Made by a program: the position numbers and the translations under genes | Notes under the pieces: generated by a model | Databases searched by the model: none | What the model was told of the DNA's origin: nothing | Seen by the model: the letters and a program-made list of their open reading frames with translations, nothing else | In this document: piece after piece, positions 7,790-14,830 of the stretch | Position numbering within the stretch: position 1 is the stretch's first letter | Layout of the letters: every line of letters begins with the position of its first letter | Source: Rhodospirillales bacterium | Lineage (GTDB): Bacteria > Pseudomonadota > Alphaproteobacteria > Acetobacterales > Acetobacteraceae | Length of the DNA: 16,869 bases | Assembly: GCA_025352915.1 (NCBI GenBank) | Contig: JANXSA010000244.1 | Location: 1-16,869 of the forward strand | Reading direction: 5' to 3'

Positions 7790-8650
7790 CTACTTCGGCA
7801 GGTGCATGGCGATATAGGGCGGCAGCTGGAACGCCGCGTGGTGGACCTCCGGGGTCCAGTAGCGCCCGGTGATGCCGGCCGCCGCCGCGCGCTGGCGCAG
7901 CATCTCGACCGGCACGGCATCGAGGCCGGGCTGCTTGGCGGCAAAGCCCAGGGTCATGAAACCACCGACATAGGTCGGCACGGCAGCGACATAGGCGCCG
8001 ACATGCGGGAAGAACGCGCGCCGCCGCAGGCTGGTGTCGCGCAGTTCGTCGGCTTGTTGGAACGGCACGCCGCACTGGTTCACGATCAGACCTCCATCGG
8101 ACAGGATGCGGGCCGCGTTGCGGTAGAATTCGTCGGTGAACAGCACCTCGCCCACGCCGATCGGGTCGGTGCTGTCGACGATGATGGCGTCGAAGCTGGC
8201 ATCCGGCGCGGTCTTCACGTAGTCGATGCCGTCGCCGACGATGACGCGGGCGCGGGGATTGGTCCAGGCATCGCCGGCGATGTTCGGCATGTGTTCCTTG
8301 GCCAGACGGATCACCTCGCCGTCTATTTCAACCATGACGGCGTCGGTGACGTTGCGGTGCTCCAGCACCCGCTTCAGCACTCCGCCATCGCCGGCACCGA
8401 TGATCAGCACGCGCGCGGCCGATCCGTGCGCCAGCAGCGGCACATGGGTCAGCATCTCCTGGTAGACGAACTCGTCGGCCTCGGTGATCTGCACCACCCC
8501 GTCCAGCAGCATGACGCGGCCGTGGCTGTGGCTTTCGAACACCATGATGTCCTGGAACGCGCTCTGCACCCGCGCCAATTCACGTCGGACCAGGAAGCGC
8601 TGGCCCCAGTCGGTGTAAAGGGTCTCGTTGACCCAGGAATCGGTTGCCAT
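7790..8650 (-). CDS. speE: Polyamine aminopropyltransferase (spermidine synthase)
   Basis: SpeE transfers the aminopropyl group of decarboxylated SAM to putrescine. The 286-aa product opens with VNETLYTDWGQRF and has the substrate-site segment LLDGVVQITEADEFVYQEML. It also has the dcSAM-binding glycine motif LIIGAGDGGVLKRVLEH (GAGDGG at 85-90), the acidic loop MVEIDGEVI, and the catalytic VDSTDP with D159. Beyond that the usual GP reads GV (DPIGVGE), a small departure. The ATG at 8650 follows a CTGGAG site; an in-frame ATG at 8704 would place a strong hairpin inside the gene and is rejected. It lies downstream of speD, its metabolic partner. Confidence 0.95.
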   Translation of the reverse strand: MATDSWVNETLYTDWGQRFLVRRELARVQSAFQDIMVFESHSHGRVMLLDGVVQITEADEFVYQEMLTHVPLLAHGSAARVLIIGAGDGGVLKRVLEHRNVTDAVMVEIDGEVIRLAKEHMPNIAGDAWTNPRARVIVGDGIDYVKTAPDASFDAIIVDSTDPIGVGEVLFTDEFYRNAARILSDGGLIVNQCGVPFQQADELRDTSLRRRAFFPHVGAYVAAVPTYVGGFMTLGFAAKQPGLDAVPVEMLRQRAAAAGITGRYWTPEVHHAAFQLPPYIAMHLPK

Positions 8651-8673
8651 GCGGCGTGCTCCAGTCAGCAGAA

Positions 8674-8699
8674 CGGCCCGGGAGACATGCCCCGGGCCG
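8674..8699 (-). promoter_or_regulatory. Strong intercistronic hairpin between speD and speE
   Basis: A perfect 9-bp GC-rich stem (CGGCCCGGG with CCCGGGCCG) and 8-nt loop lies in the 72-bp gap after speD. It ends 9 nt before the CTGGAG ribosome site of speE. Only two U residues follow on the minus strand, so it is not a typical terminator. It may stabilise the speD part of the message, act as a partial attenuator or modulate speE translation. Confidence 0.55.
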
Positions 8700-8722
8700 C
8701 CCATCGTGTCAGCGGATAGGGC

Positions 8723-9187
8723 TTAGGCGACGCGGCCGCGGCGCTGTTCGCCCAGGTCGATACGCGACGGCTCGAACGCCGCCTGGATCACCGGGATGGC
8801 GCTATGCGGGTCGCAATCGCCACAGACAAAAATGTCCAGCGCCGCGAAATCACGCTCGGGCCAGGTGTGGATCGAGATGTGGCTCTCGGCCAGCACGACC
8901 ACGCCCGACACGCCGCCATTGGGCGAGAAGTGGTGGAAATGGCTGTGCAGGATCGTAGCCCCGGTGGCGATTGCCGCCGCGCGCAGCCGCTCGTCGATGT
9001 GATCGGGGTCGTCCAGGCGCGAGGCGCCCCAGATGTCGATCAGAAGATGCGTGCCGGCGAATTTCATGCCGTCGCGTTCAACGAAGTAGTCGGTCTTCTC
9101 GCTCGCCTGCCCGTGATCGGACGTTAGAACAGTCTGGTTTTCGCTCGGTACGTCCGAGACCATCCCCAGTGGCATGAGTGCGTTCAT
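8723..9187 (-). CDS. speD: S-adenosylmethionine decarboxylase proenzyme
   Basis: SpeD makes decarboxylated SAM, the aminopropyl donor for SpeE. The 154-aa proenzyme contains the self-processing site in VVLAESHISIHTWPE. Cleavage is expected between E101 and S102, and the serine becomes the pyruvoyl cofactor. HSHFHHFSPNGGVSGV and DIFVCGDCDPH are also family motifs; the latter holds the catalytic Cys. The core starts near MKFAGTHLL (residue 41). The roughly 40-residue N-terminal extension (KTDYFVERDG) resembles that of other alphaproteobacterial SpeD proteins, so the ATG at 9187 with upstream CAGGGG is preferred. It is the first gene of a two-gene speD-speE operon. Confidence 0.95.
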   Translation of the reverse strand: MNALMPLGMVSDVPSENQTVLTSDHGQASEKTDYFVERDGMKFAGTHLLIDIWGASRLDDPDHIDERLRAAAIATGATILHSHFHHFSPNGGVSGVVVLAESHISIHTWPERDFAALDIFVCGDCDPHSAIPVIQAAFEPSRIDLGEQRRGRVA

Positions 9188-9226
9188 TCGCAAACCCCTG
9201 TCGACCAGTAGACGGCCTGTTGGGCA

Positions 9227-9243
9227 GCATGCCGTATGCATGC
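9227..9243. repeat. Dyad GCATGC-CGTAT-GCATGC in the speD leader region
   Basis: Two GCATGC copies flank a 5-nt spacer, 40 bp upstream of the speD ATG, within the 172-bp gap downstream of the 1002-aa protein gene. It could be an operator or a leader hairpin. The rest of this gap (9188-9359) shows G- and A-rich runs and no RNA gene or riboswitch that I recognise. Confidence 0.35.
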
Positions 9244-9359
9244 GCCCCCAAGGGCCAAGGCGGCGGAAAATGGGGAAAACAGGGGGGGGATGCAAGTGAA
9301 ATTCGGTGCCCGCCGGTGTTGCAGACGCATGCCCGGCGCGCATTGGGGGCGGGCGAGGC

Positions 9360-12300
9360 TCAGGGAACGGCGGCAGCGCCGATTGCGCGGAAGGAAGCGG
9401 GGGCCGAGCGCGCCAGCCGGGCTTCCTGGGCCGCGCGCGGCAGGTCGCCCACGCCCTGGACCGGGGCTGCGGAGAGCAGGGTGGCGAGGTCGCGCATCCG
9501 CTCTTCGCCGAGTCGGGGGGCGAGACTGGCGCGCAGTCCCGCCAGGGTGCGCTCTTCGCCGGCCTGGGCAGCGGCGGCGGCCAGGCGCAGCACCAGGCGC
9601 GACTGGGCGTCGTCGAGCATGCCGCTGGCCGGCAAGGTGGCGCGGGCCAACGCCGACAAGGCCGCACTGGCGGCCGGCCAGTCCTTGGCCTGTTCCAGCA
9701 AGGTGGCGCGCAGACCGAGCGCTGCCGGTGTGCCAAGCTCGGCCAACGCGCCGACCGCGGTGCGCAGGTCGCCGGTGGCGGCGGCGGCGCGCGCGAAGAC
9801 CAGCGTGCGCTGTTCGAGCAATTCCGTCGGCAACGCGCCTTCGACCACACTGGCGGACAGCGCGGCCAAGGCGTCTTCCGGCGCGCCCTGGTCCAGGCGC
9901 AAGCTGGCGAGGGTGCCGCCGAGGGTGGCACGGGCGATGCCGGGCGGTGCCTGATCGGCCAGCTTTTCCAGCACCACCTGGGCACGCGCCGGCAGGTCGA
10001 GGGCCATCAGCTGGTCGGCCAGGCGCACCGCAAGGGCGTGGCCGGCCGGGCCGGACGGCAGCAGGTCGGCGTTCTCCTCGGCCAACGCCACCAGGTCCAG
10101 TGGCGACAGCTTGTCCTGGGCGGCGGGTTCCAGGCTGCGGGCAAAGACATCGGCCAGGGCGCGCCGTGCCGCCTCGCCATGTTCCGGGAAGACCTGGCGC
10201 ATCTCGCGCAACAGGGCGAGCGAGGTGCGCCAGGCGCCGGCCTGGGCGCGCAATTCCGCCACCCGCAGCCGCGTGGCAATCTCCACGCCGTCGCCGCGCC
10301 AGGCATAGACCAGCCGCTCCAGCGCATCCGCGGCCTGCACCGCGGTGAGACTGCCGGCCGCCAGGCGCAGTTCGATCGCCTGGCGTGCCGCCTGGGCGCG
10401 AGCTCGGCGGTCGGTGCCGCTGGTTACGCGGTCATAGATGGCCAGCGCGCCCACGGGATCGCCGGTCTGTTCGGCCGTCATGGCACGGGCGAGATCGAGG
10501 CCGGGCTCGTCCGGCAAGCGTTCCAGCACTGATTTCGCGGTCGCGGCTTCGCCACCGCGGGCCATGGTTTCCAGCACCAACGGCAACAGACGCGCGCGCA
10601 ACGGCTGCGGATAGGACAGCAGCAACGGCATCGCCGAGCCGAACATGGCGGCGGCGCGTGGCGTACCGGGCTGGAGCTGTGCCGCACGCACCGCGCGCCA
10701 GAAGGCGATCTCGTCGGTGCCGTCAAGGCCGGTATCGTCGATGGCGGCGGATTGATCGGTGCGCCCGGCGAGCAGGGCGGCGATCGCCGACAGCGCGGCG
10801 AGATCCGGGTCTTCAGTGGCGCGTGCGTCCTCGCTGTTGATCGCCGTGGCGACCGCCAGCATCTCCTGGCCCATGCCCAGGGCCAGATGGGCCTCGATCA
10901 CCGCGCGCCGGTGGGCGGTGCGGGCCTGGGGGGCTGCGGAGGCGGCGGTCATGCGGGCGGATTGCAGGCGACGATGCAGCGCCTCGATGGGCAGCGCCGG
11001 CAGGTCGAAACGGCGGCTCGCGGTGGCGGCCGCGGTCATCGCCTGGGTCTGGCTTTCCGGTGCCGAGAGGGCGAGCGGGCGGCTGGCGCCGGCGGTGAGC
11101 ACAAAGCTGTCGGCCTGCGGACGCAATGCCAGCGCATCGGTGAGCGGCAGCACCGCCACACCCTGCCAGGTTGGCAACAAGGCGAATTCCGGGCTGCGGC
11201 GGTCAACCGCGATGCCCTGTCCCGCGCTGCGCTGGGTGCCCACCAGCAGCGTGCTGCCGGTGATCGGGTCTGGCACCGCTACCACCCGTCCGGGCGACGC
11301 GACGAACATGCGCAGCCGGCCGTCCAGCGCCTCGGCACGGATCGGCGACAGCGCCGCGGGATGCGGCTCCGGCGGCGCGACGGTCACGGTCCAGCCGCCC
11401 TCCGCGCGCGCCAGGCGGAGCTGATGATCGGGCGCCAGCGGCACGCGCAGCACCGTCGCGTCGGGTAACTGGGTGATCGTCGCCTCGCCAAAGATCTCGT
11501 CGGCGCGCAGGGCGGAAAGATCGACCGGGCGGCGTTCGTCGAACACCACCAGCGCGGTGTCGCCACGCCGCAGCGCCGCGGCACCCGATGTCACACTAAA
11601 CGGCAGCGTGACACCACGGGTGGGGATGGCAGGCGGGATCGCCGGATCGGGACCGTCGGCCTCGCCGGGCGTGACCATCGCCGAGAGGCTAAGCGGTGCC
11701 GCACGCACGACTTCAACCGGCTGCAACGGCGCCGGCGAAATCACCGGCCCCTGCTCCGCGCCCGGTGCATGCAGCCTGCTGGCGTCGGCTTCCTCGCGGG
11801 CGCGGTGGCGGGCATCGGGCGCGCCGGCGCGCGAGCGGTCAATCGCCGCCGCCGCTGTCGCCGGGCGCAGCAGCAGCGGGGCGGCCGCCGGGGGAGTGGC
11901 TGCGGCTTGCGACTTGGCGGCCGGCGGACGGGAAGGTGTCGTCGTGGTATCGGATGGCGCGGATGGGTCGGGATCGGCGATATCCAACACCAGCCGCTCG
12001 CCCAACCGATAGCTGCGCAGGCGGGCGCCGGCGGCCAGGGTCAGTTCCAGTTGGCCCTCGCGCGAGGCGATCGCCGTCACGTTGCGCGGCGGGCGGGCGC
12101 CGGCCGATGGGGCGACCGGGCCGGCCGCCCCCTCAAGCCTGACCGTCACGCGCTCATCCTGACGCGCGACCCCGTGCTTCATGCCCCGGCCGAGGTCGAC
12201 CACCACGCGACCGAAGCCTGGGTGGTCGCCGGTGCGTACCGCAACCGTCACGGCGGCCACGGTTGCCGCGGGTTCGGCCGATACCGGGGCGGCCAGGCCC

Positions 12301-12368
12301 GGCAGTTGCAGCATGGCTGCCAGGCTGGCTGCCCGCATCAGACGCGTGCGCATCGGACGGTCTCGCAT
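9360..12368 (-). CDS. Exported 1002-aa AMIN-like / helical-repeat protein of the flagellar-chemotaxis operon
   Basis: I do not recognise a named family. From the ATG at 12368 the product is 1002 aa. It has a signal peptide (about 1-31, MLQLPGLAAPVSA-EP) and a small beta-type domain (about 36-132) with GFGRVVVDLG and RLVLDIADPD, reminiscent of AMIN-like domains. A Pro/Ala-rich linker (about 133-250) and a second beta-rich region (about 250-440) follow. The last 550 residues are continuous Ala/Leu-rich helices that look like degenerate TPR repeats. The start overlaps the cheZ stop by one base (TGATG), so it is likely translated with cheZ. Location suggests a periplasmic motility protein, perhaps a motor scaffold; this is inference. 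An upstream extension of the frame through cheZ is noise. Confidence 0.85.
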   Translation of the reverse strand: MRDRPMRTRLMRAASLAAMLQLPGLAAPVSAEPAATVAAVTVAVRTGDHPGFGRVVVDLGRGMKHGVARQDERVTVRLEGAAGPVAPSAGARPPRNVTAIASREGQLELTLAAGARLRSYRLGERLVLDIADPDPSAPSDTTTTPSRPPAAKSQAAATPPAAAPLLLRPATAAAAIDRSRAGAPDARHRAREEADASRLHAPGAEQGPVISPAPLQPVEVVRAAPLSLSAMVTPGEADGPDPAIPPAIPTRGVTLPFSVTSGAAALRRGDTALVVFDERRPVDLSALRADEIFGEATITQLPDATVLRVPLAPDHQLRLARAEGGWTVTVAPPEPHPAALSPIRAEALDGRLRMFVASPGRVVAVPDPITGSTLLVGTQRSAGQGIAVDRRSPEFALLPTWQGVAVLPLTDALALRPQADSFVLTAGASRPLALSAPESQTQAMTAAATASRRFDLPALPIEALHRRLQSARMTAASAAPQARTAHRRAVIEAHLALGMGQEMLAVATAINSEDARATEDPDLAALSAIAALLAGRTDQSAAIDDTGLDGTDEIAFWRAVRAAQLQPGTPRAAAMFGSAMPLLLSYPQPLRARLLPLVLETMARGGEAATAKSVLERLPDEPGLDLARAMTAEQTGDPVGALAIYDRVTSGTDRRARAQAARQAIELRLAAGSLTAVQAADALERLVYAWRGDGVEIATRLRVAELRAQAGAWRTSLALLREMRQVFPEHGEAARRALADVFARSLEPAAQDKLSPLDLVALAEENADLLPSGPAGHALAVRLADQLMALDLPARAQVVLEKLADQAPPGIARATLGGTLASLRLDQGAPEDALAALSASVVEGALPTELLEQRTLVFARAAAATGDLRTAVGALAELGTPAALGLRATLLEQAKDWPAASAALSALARATLPASGMLDDAQSRLVLRLAAAAAQAGEERTLAGLRASLAPRLGEERMRDLATLLSAAPVQGVGDLPRAAQEARLARSAPASFRAIGAAAVP

Positions 12369-13015
12369 CAGTCGAAACTGGCCATGAGCTTGTCGATGTC
12401 GCTCTGGTCCATCGCGCTGGCCGGCAATTGCGGACCGTTCAGCAGTGCTGCACCGGGCGGGGCTGGACGCGCGGCCGCTGATGCCGCGCCCGGTTGTTCG
12501 AACGTCTTGATGATATGGTTCACCTTGGCGTCGATCGCCTTCAACGCGGCGACCACCTTGGTGATGCGCTGTCCGGTGATATCCTGGAAGCTGCACGCTT
12601 CGTAGATCCGAGTCGTCGCGTCCTGCAGCGTCTGCGAGCCGGCGTTGTCCAGCGTGGCGCCCATCGCATCCAGCGTCTCGCATACCTCCAGGATCGAGTC
12701 GGTCGCCGCGGCGGTATGGGCGACGATGGCGTCCAACTCGTCGGTGGCCAGCGGGATGTGGCTGGCGGTGATGTCGTCCACCTGCAACGCCGCGATCTCG
12801 GCCCGCGCCGCGGCGATGGTGCGGCCGAGTTCGGCCACCTCGCTCAACAGCGAGGTTTCAACCCGCGTGAGGTCGCCGCGCATGCTGCTCAGCACCGATT
12901 GCACCACCTCGGCCACCATGGCCGGCTGGGCGCCGGGCCAGCGCGTTCCGATCTCGGCCAGGCGTTGGTTCAGTATGCCGCGGCTTGCCGCCGAGGGTGC
13001 GGAAATGTCAGGCAT
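12368..13015 (-). CDS. cheZ: CheZ-type CheY-phosphate phosphatase
   Basis: CheZ dephosphorylates CheY-P and so resets the flagellar switch. The 215-aa product is mostly long helices and has the catalytic signature CSFQDITGQRITKV. D145 and Q149 here correspond to D143 and Q147 of E. coli CheZ. The C-terminus (DQSDIDKLMASFD) after a Pro/Ala linker matches the CheY-binding tail. The ATG at 13015 overlaps the cheY stop by 8 nt (ATGCCTGA). The gene therefore sits directly between its substrate cheY and the exported repeat protein. Confidence 0.92.
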   Translation of the reverse strand: MPDISAPSAASRGILNQRLAEIGTRWPGAQPAMVAEVVQSVLSSMRGDLTRVETSLLSEVAELGRTIAAARAEIAALQVDDITASHIPLATDELDAIVAHTAAATDSILEVCETLDAMGATLDNAGSQTLQDATTRIYEACSFQDITGQRITKVVAALKAIDAKVNHIIKTFEQPGAASAAARPAPPGAALLNGPQLPASAMDQSDIDKLMASFD

Positions 13016-13394
13016 GCACAAGCACCTTCTCGATCTTCTCGCGCAGTGTCTCGGCGTTGAACGGCTTGACGATGTAGTTCGACACACCGGCCTGCTTGGC
13101 GGCGATCACGTTTTCCACCTTGCTCTCGGCGGTGATCATGATGAACGGCAAGGTCTTGAGCCGCGTGTCGGCGCGCACTTCCTGCAGCAATTGCATCCCG
13201 GTCATCGGCTGCATGTTCCAGTCGCTGATGACCAGGCCGAAATTGTTGGCGCGCAGCTTGCCCAGCGCCTCGGCGCCGTCGCTGGCTTCCTCGACGTTGT
13301 TGAAGTCGATCTGCTTCAGCAGGTTGCGGATGATCCGCAGCATGGTCTTGTAGTCATCGACGATCAGTACGTTCATCGATTTGTCGATCGACAT
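13008..13394 (-). CDS. cheY: Chemotaxis response regulator CheY
   Basis: This is a stand-alone 128-aa receiver domain. It has acidic residues D13/D14 (LIVDDYKTMLRII), phospho-acceptor D58 in ISDWNMQPMTG, switch Thr T88 (MITAES), Y107 and K110 (NYIVKPFNAE). The WNMQPMTG stretch and the KPF end are characteristic of flagellar CheY proteins, which bind FliM when phosphorylated. An AGGAG site precedes the ATG. A 112-bp gap separates it from motE and may hold an extra promoter, but I could not assign one. It overlaps cheZ by 8 nt. Confidence 0.96.
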   Translation of the reverse strand: MSIDKSMNVLIVDDYKTMLRIIRNLLKQIDFNNVEEASDGAEALGKLRANNFGLVISDWNMQPMTGMQLLQEVRADTRLKTLPFIMITAESKVENVIAAKQAGVSNYIVKPFNAETLREKIEKVLVHA

Positions 13395-13506
13395 CGCTAA
13401 CTCCTGTGGGCGGGCTTGGCGGGGCGCCGGTAGCCGGTTTCAGATAGGTCCGCCCTTCTGGCGGCGGGTCGTTGCGTGGTTCCGGCCCGATGGTCTCAGT
13501 TGGTCA

Positions 13507-14250
13507 TCAGCCGCCGGCCTGGCGGGGTGCTGGCGGGTCGGCCGGCCGGTTGGCCTGGATTCGGCGTTGCGCCAACTCGGTGGTGATCTGCCGCGCGCGC
13601 TCGGGTTGCATCGCGGCCAGCACCAGGGCTGCCTTGCCCTCCTTCATGCGGTCGAGCACGGCCAGCAGCACGGCCCGGTCGAGATCGTTGAAGATTGCGG
13701 CGGCCTCGCGCGGCTTCATCGTTTCGTACAGCTTGACCAGGCCACGCCAGCTTTCCTCGTCGCGCTCGCCGCGCGATTTCTCCAGCGCTTGCAGCCGGCG
13801 CTGCAGGTCGGTCAATTCGTCCGCCCGCACGCTCAGCCGCTTCTCAGCCGCCGACAACAGCCCCTCGCGCGACGACAGGGCCGCCTCGCGTGCTTCCAGC
13901 TCGGTGCGGCGGCGGCGCAAGTCGAGCAGAATGCCGCGCTCGGCGTCGCTGACCGCTGGCTCGGACATCCGTGCCGGGCTTGGCGGCGCGATCACCTCGG
14001 GCTGTGCGTCGCCCGCAAGGTTGGGGGCCGGCGCGCCGGCCGCGGCGGCGGGTGCCACACGTTGCGGCGACTGCGCGGGCGCGAGTGCCGGCTTTGCGGC
14101 GGGCTGGGATGCGGCCGGCTGGGATGCGGCGGGTGTGCCGCTGCCGGCCAAGGCCTGGCGCGCCAGCCCGAACGACTTGAGCCCGGCAAGCGCCAGCATC
14201 GCCGCGATTGCCATCGGCAGCAGACGCGGGACAAAGGGGAGGCGGCTCAT
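13507..14250 (-). CDS. motE: MotE-like motility protein (MgtE-N-like chaperone)
   Basis: This 247-aa product has an N-terminal membrane or signal segment (about 9-30) and a Pro/Ala/Gln-rich linker with an AASQP duplication. A coiled coil (about 102-160, rich in Arg/Glu/Leu) follows. The C-terminal module has KLYETMKPREAAAIFNDLD and VLDRMKEGKAALVLAAMQP, the pattern of MotE and the MgtE N-terminal domain. In rhizobia MotE is a periplasmic chaperone for the stator-interacting protein MotC. The ATG at 14250 lies one base after the stop of the preceding gene (TGAGATG) and is preferred over the in-frame TTG at 14262. Symbol by similarity. Confidence 0.82.
   Translation of the reverse strand: MSRLPFVPRLLPMAIAAMLALAGLKSFGLARQALAGSGTPAASQPAASQPAAKPALAPAQSPQRVAPAAAAGAPAPNLAGDAQPEVIAPPSPARMSEPAVSDAERGILLDLRRRRTELEAREAALSSREGLLSAAEKRLSVRADELTDLQRRLQALEKSRGERDEESWRGLVKLYETMKPREAAAIFNDLDRAVLLAVLDRMKEGKAALVLAAMQPERARQITTELAQRRIQANRPADPPAPRQAGG
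14102..14131 (-). repeat. 15-bp tandem duplication in motE linker
   Basis: Two adjacent 15-bp copies (14102-14116 and 14117-14131, differing only at the last base) encode AASQP twice in the MotE linker. The duplication is in frame and probably neutral for function. Confidence 0.7.
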
Positions 14251-14251
14251 C

Positions 14252-14746
14252 TCAGCGCGCAATCCGCAAGGCGCGCATCAGGTCGCGCTCGGCCTGGCTG
14301 CGCAGTCGCGGCGAAGCGGCGGCTGCATCCATCGCATCGTCCATCTCGCGGGCCGGTATCGGGCTTGCCTCCCGAACCAGGGTGGGGCGGACCCCTGGAC
14401 GAGCCGGGGCAGTCTCGAGGCTGCGCCCGGCACGGACCAGCTGATCCAGGCGATCCGCCAGCACATCGCCCCGTTCGCCGAGAAATACCAGATCGTCCTT
14501 CAACCGGCCGGCCACCTCAACCTGGCGCGCGATATGCCGCCCGGCGCCGTCCGCTGCATCCTTCAGCCGCCCGATCCCCTGCTCGGCGGCCCGGGTCGAG
14601 GCATTGAAGCTCGACACCAACTCCTCCAGCGCCGCACGATCGCGCTTCAGCACGCCCAATGCGCGCTCAAGCCGCATCGCGTGGAAAAGCGTCGCCAGCA
14701 GAAGCCCGATCAGGGCAAGTTCGAGGAGCCATTCCATGCCTGCCAT
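14252..14746 (-). CDS. DUF6468-type membrane-anchored coiled-coil protein
   Basis: This 164-aa product has one N-terminal membrane helix (about 5-22, LLELALIGLLLATLF). A helical segment follows with LERALGVLKRDRAALEELV, then FNASTRAAEQGI and LKDDLVFLGERGDVLADRLD. The pattern matches what I recall as DUF6468, found beside fliM and motE in Rhodospirillales. A short disordered stretch and a basic tail follow. The start may be M1 (14746) or M4 (14737). It is directly coupled to motE (1-bp gap) and separated from fliM by 84 bp containing a hairpin. The function is unknown; a stator- or motor-associated anchor is inferred from context. Confidence 0.8.
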   Translation of the reverse strand: MAGMEWLLELALIGLLLATLFHAMRLERALGVLKRDRAALEELVSSFNASTRAAEQGIGRLKDAADGAGRHIARQVEVAGRLKDDLVFLGERGDVLADRLDQLVRAGRSLETAPARPGVRPTLVREASPIPAREMDDAMDAAAASPRLRSQAERDLMRALRIAR

Positions 14747-14782
14747 CCCGATCCCGTCCTCGGCCGCGCTGTGCGTGTCCGC

Positions 14783-14805
14783 TCATTCTGTGGCCAACAG
14801 AATGA
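14783..14805. repeat. Perfect inverted repeat between fliM and the DUF6468 gene
   Basis: TCATTCTGT and ACAGAATGA (9 bp each) flank a 5-nt GGCCA loop in the 84-bp gap. No U-run follows on the minus strand. It could be an RNA processing or stability hairpin, or a protein-binding dyad for an internal promoter. A second short palindrome (AAGGA-T-TCCTT) abuts it at 14805-14815. Confidence 0.6.
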
Positions 14806-14830
14806 AGGATTCCTTGCCGAACGATCCGCC

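Noticed and set aside
8651..8704. Longer SpeE from an ATG at 8704
   Set aside because: It would translate the perfect hairpin and add 18 residues atypical of the family. The ATG at 8650 has a good CTGGAG site.
7292..8719. 475-codon plus-strand frame over the 2H gene and antisense of speE
   Set aside because: Out of frame with the HxT-containing 2H protein and antisense to a clear speE. The product has no recognisable features.
12369..12683. Upstream extension of the 1002-aa exported protein into cheZ
   Set aside because: The extension reads through cheZ out of frame and would bury the signal peptide. The ATG at 12368 overlapping the cheZ stop is the natural start.
13395..13506. Possible sigma-54 promoter for cheY on the minus strand
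   Set aside because: A GG-N10-GC spacing occurs near 13473-13486 but flanking consensus bases are poor, so it is likely chance in GC-rich DNA.
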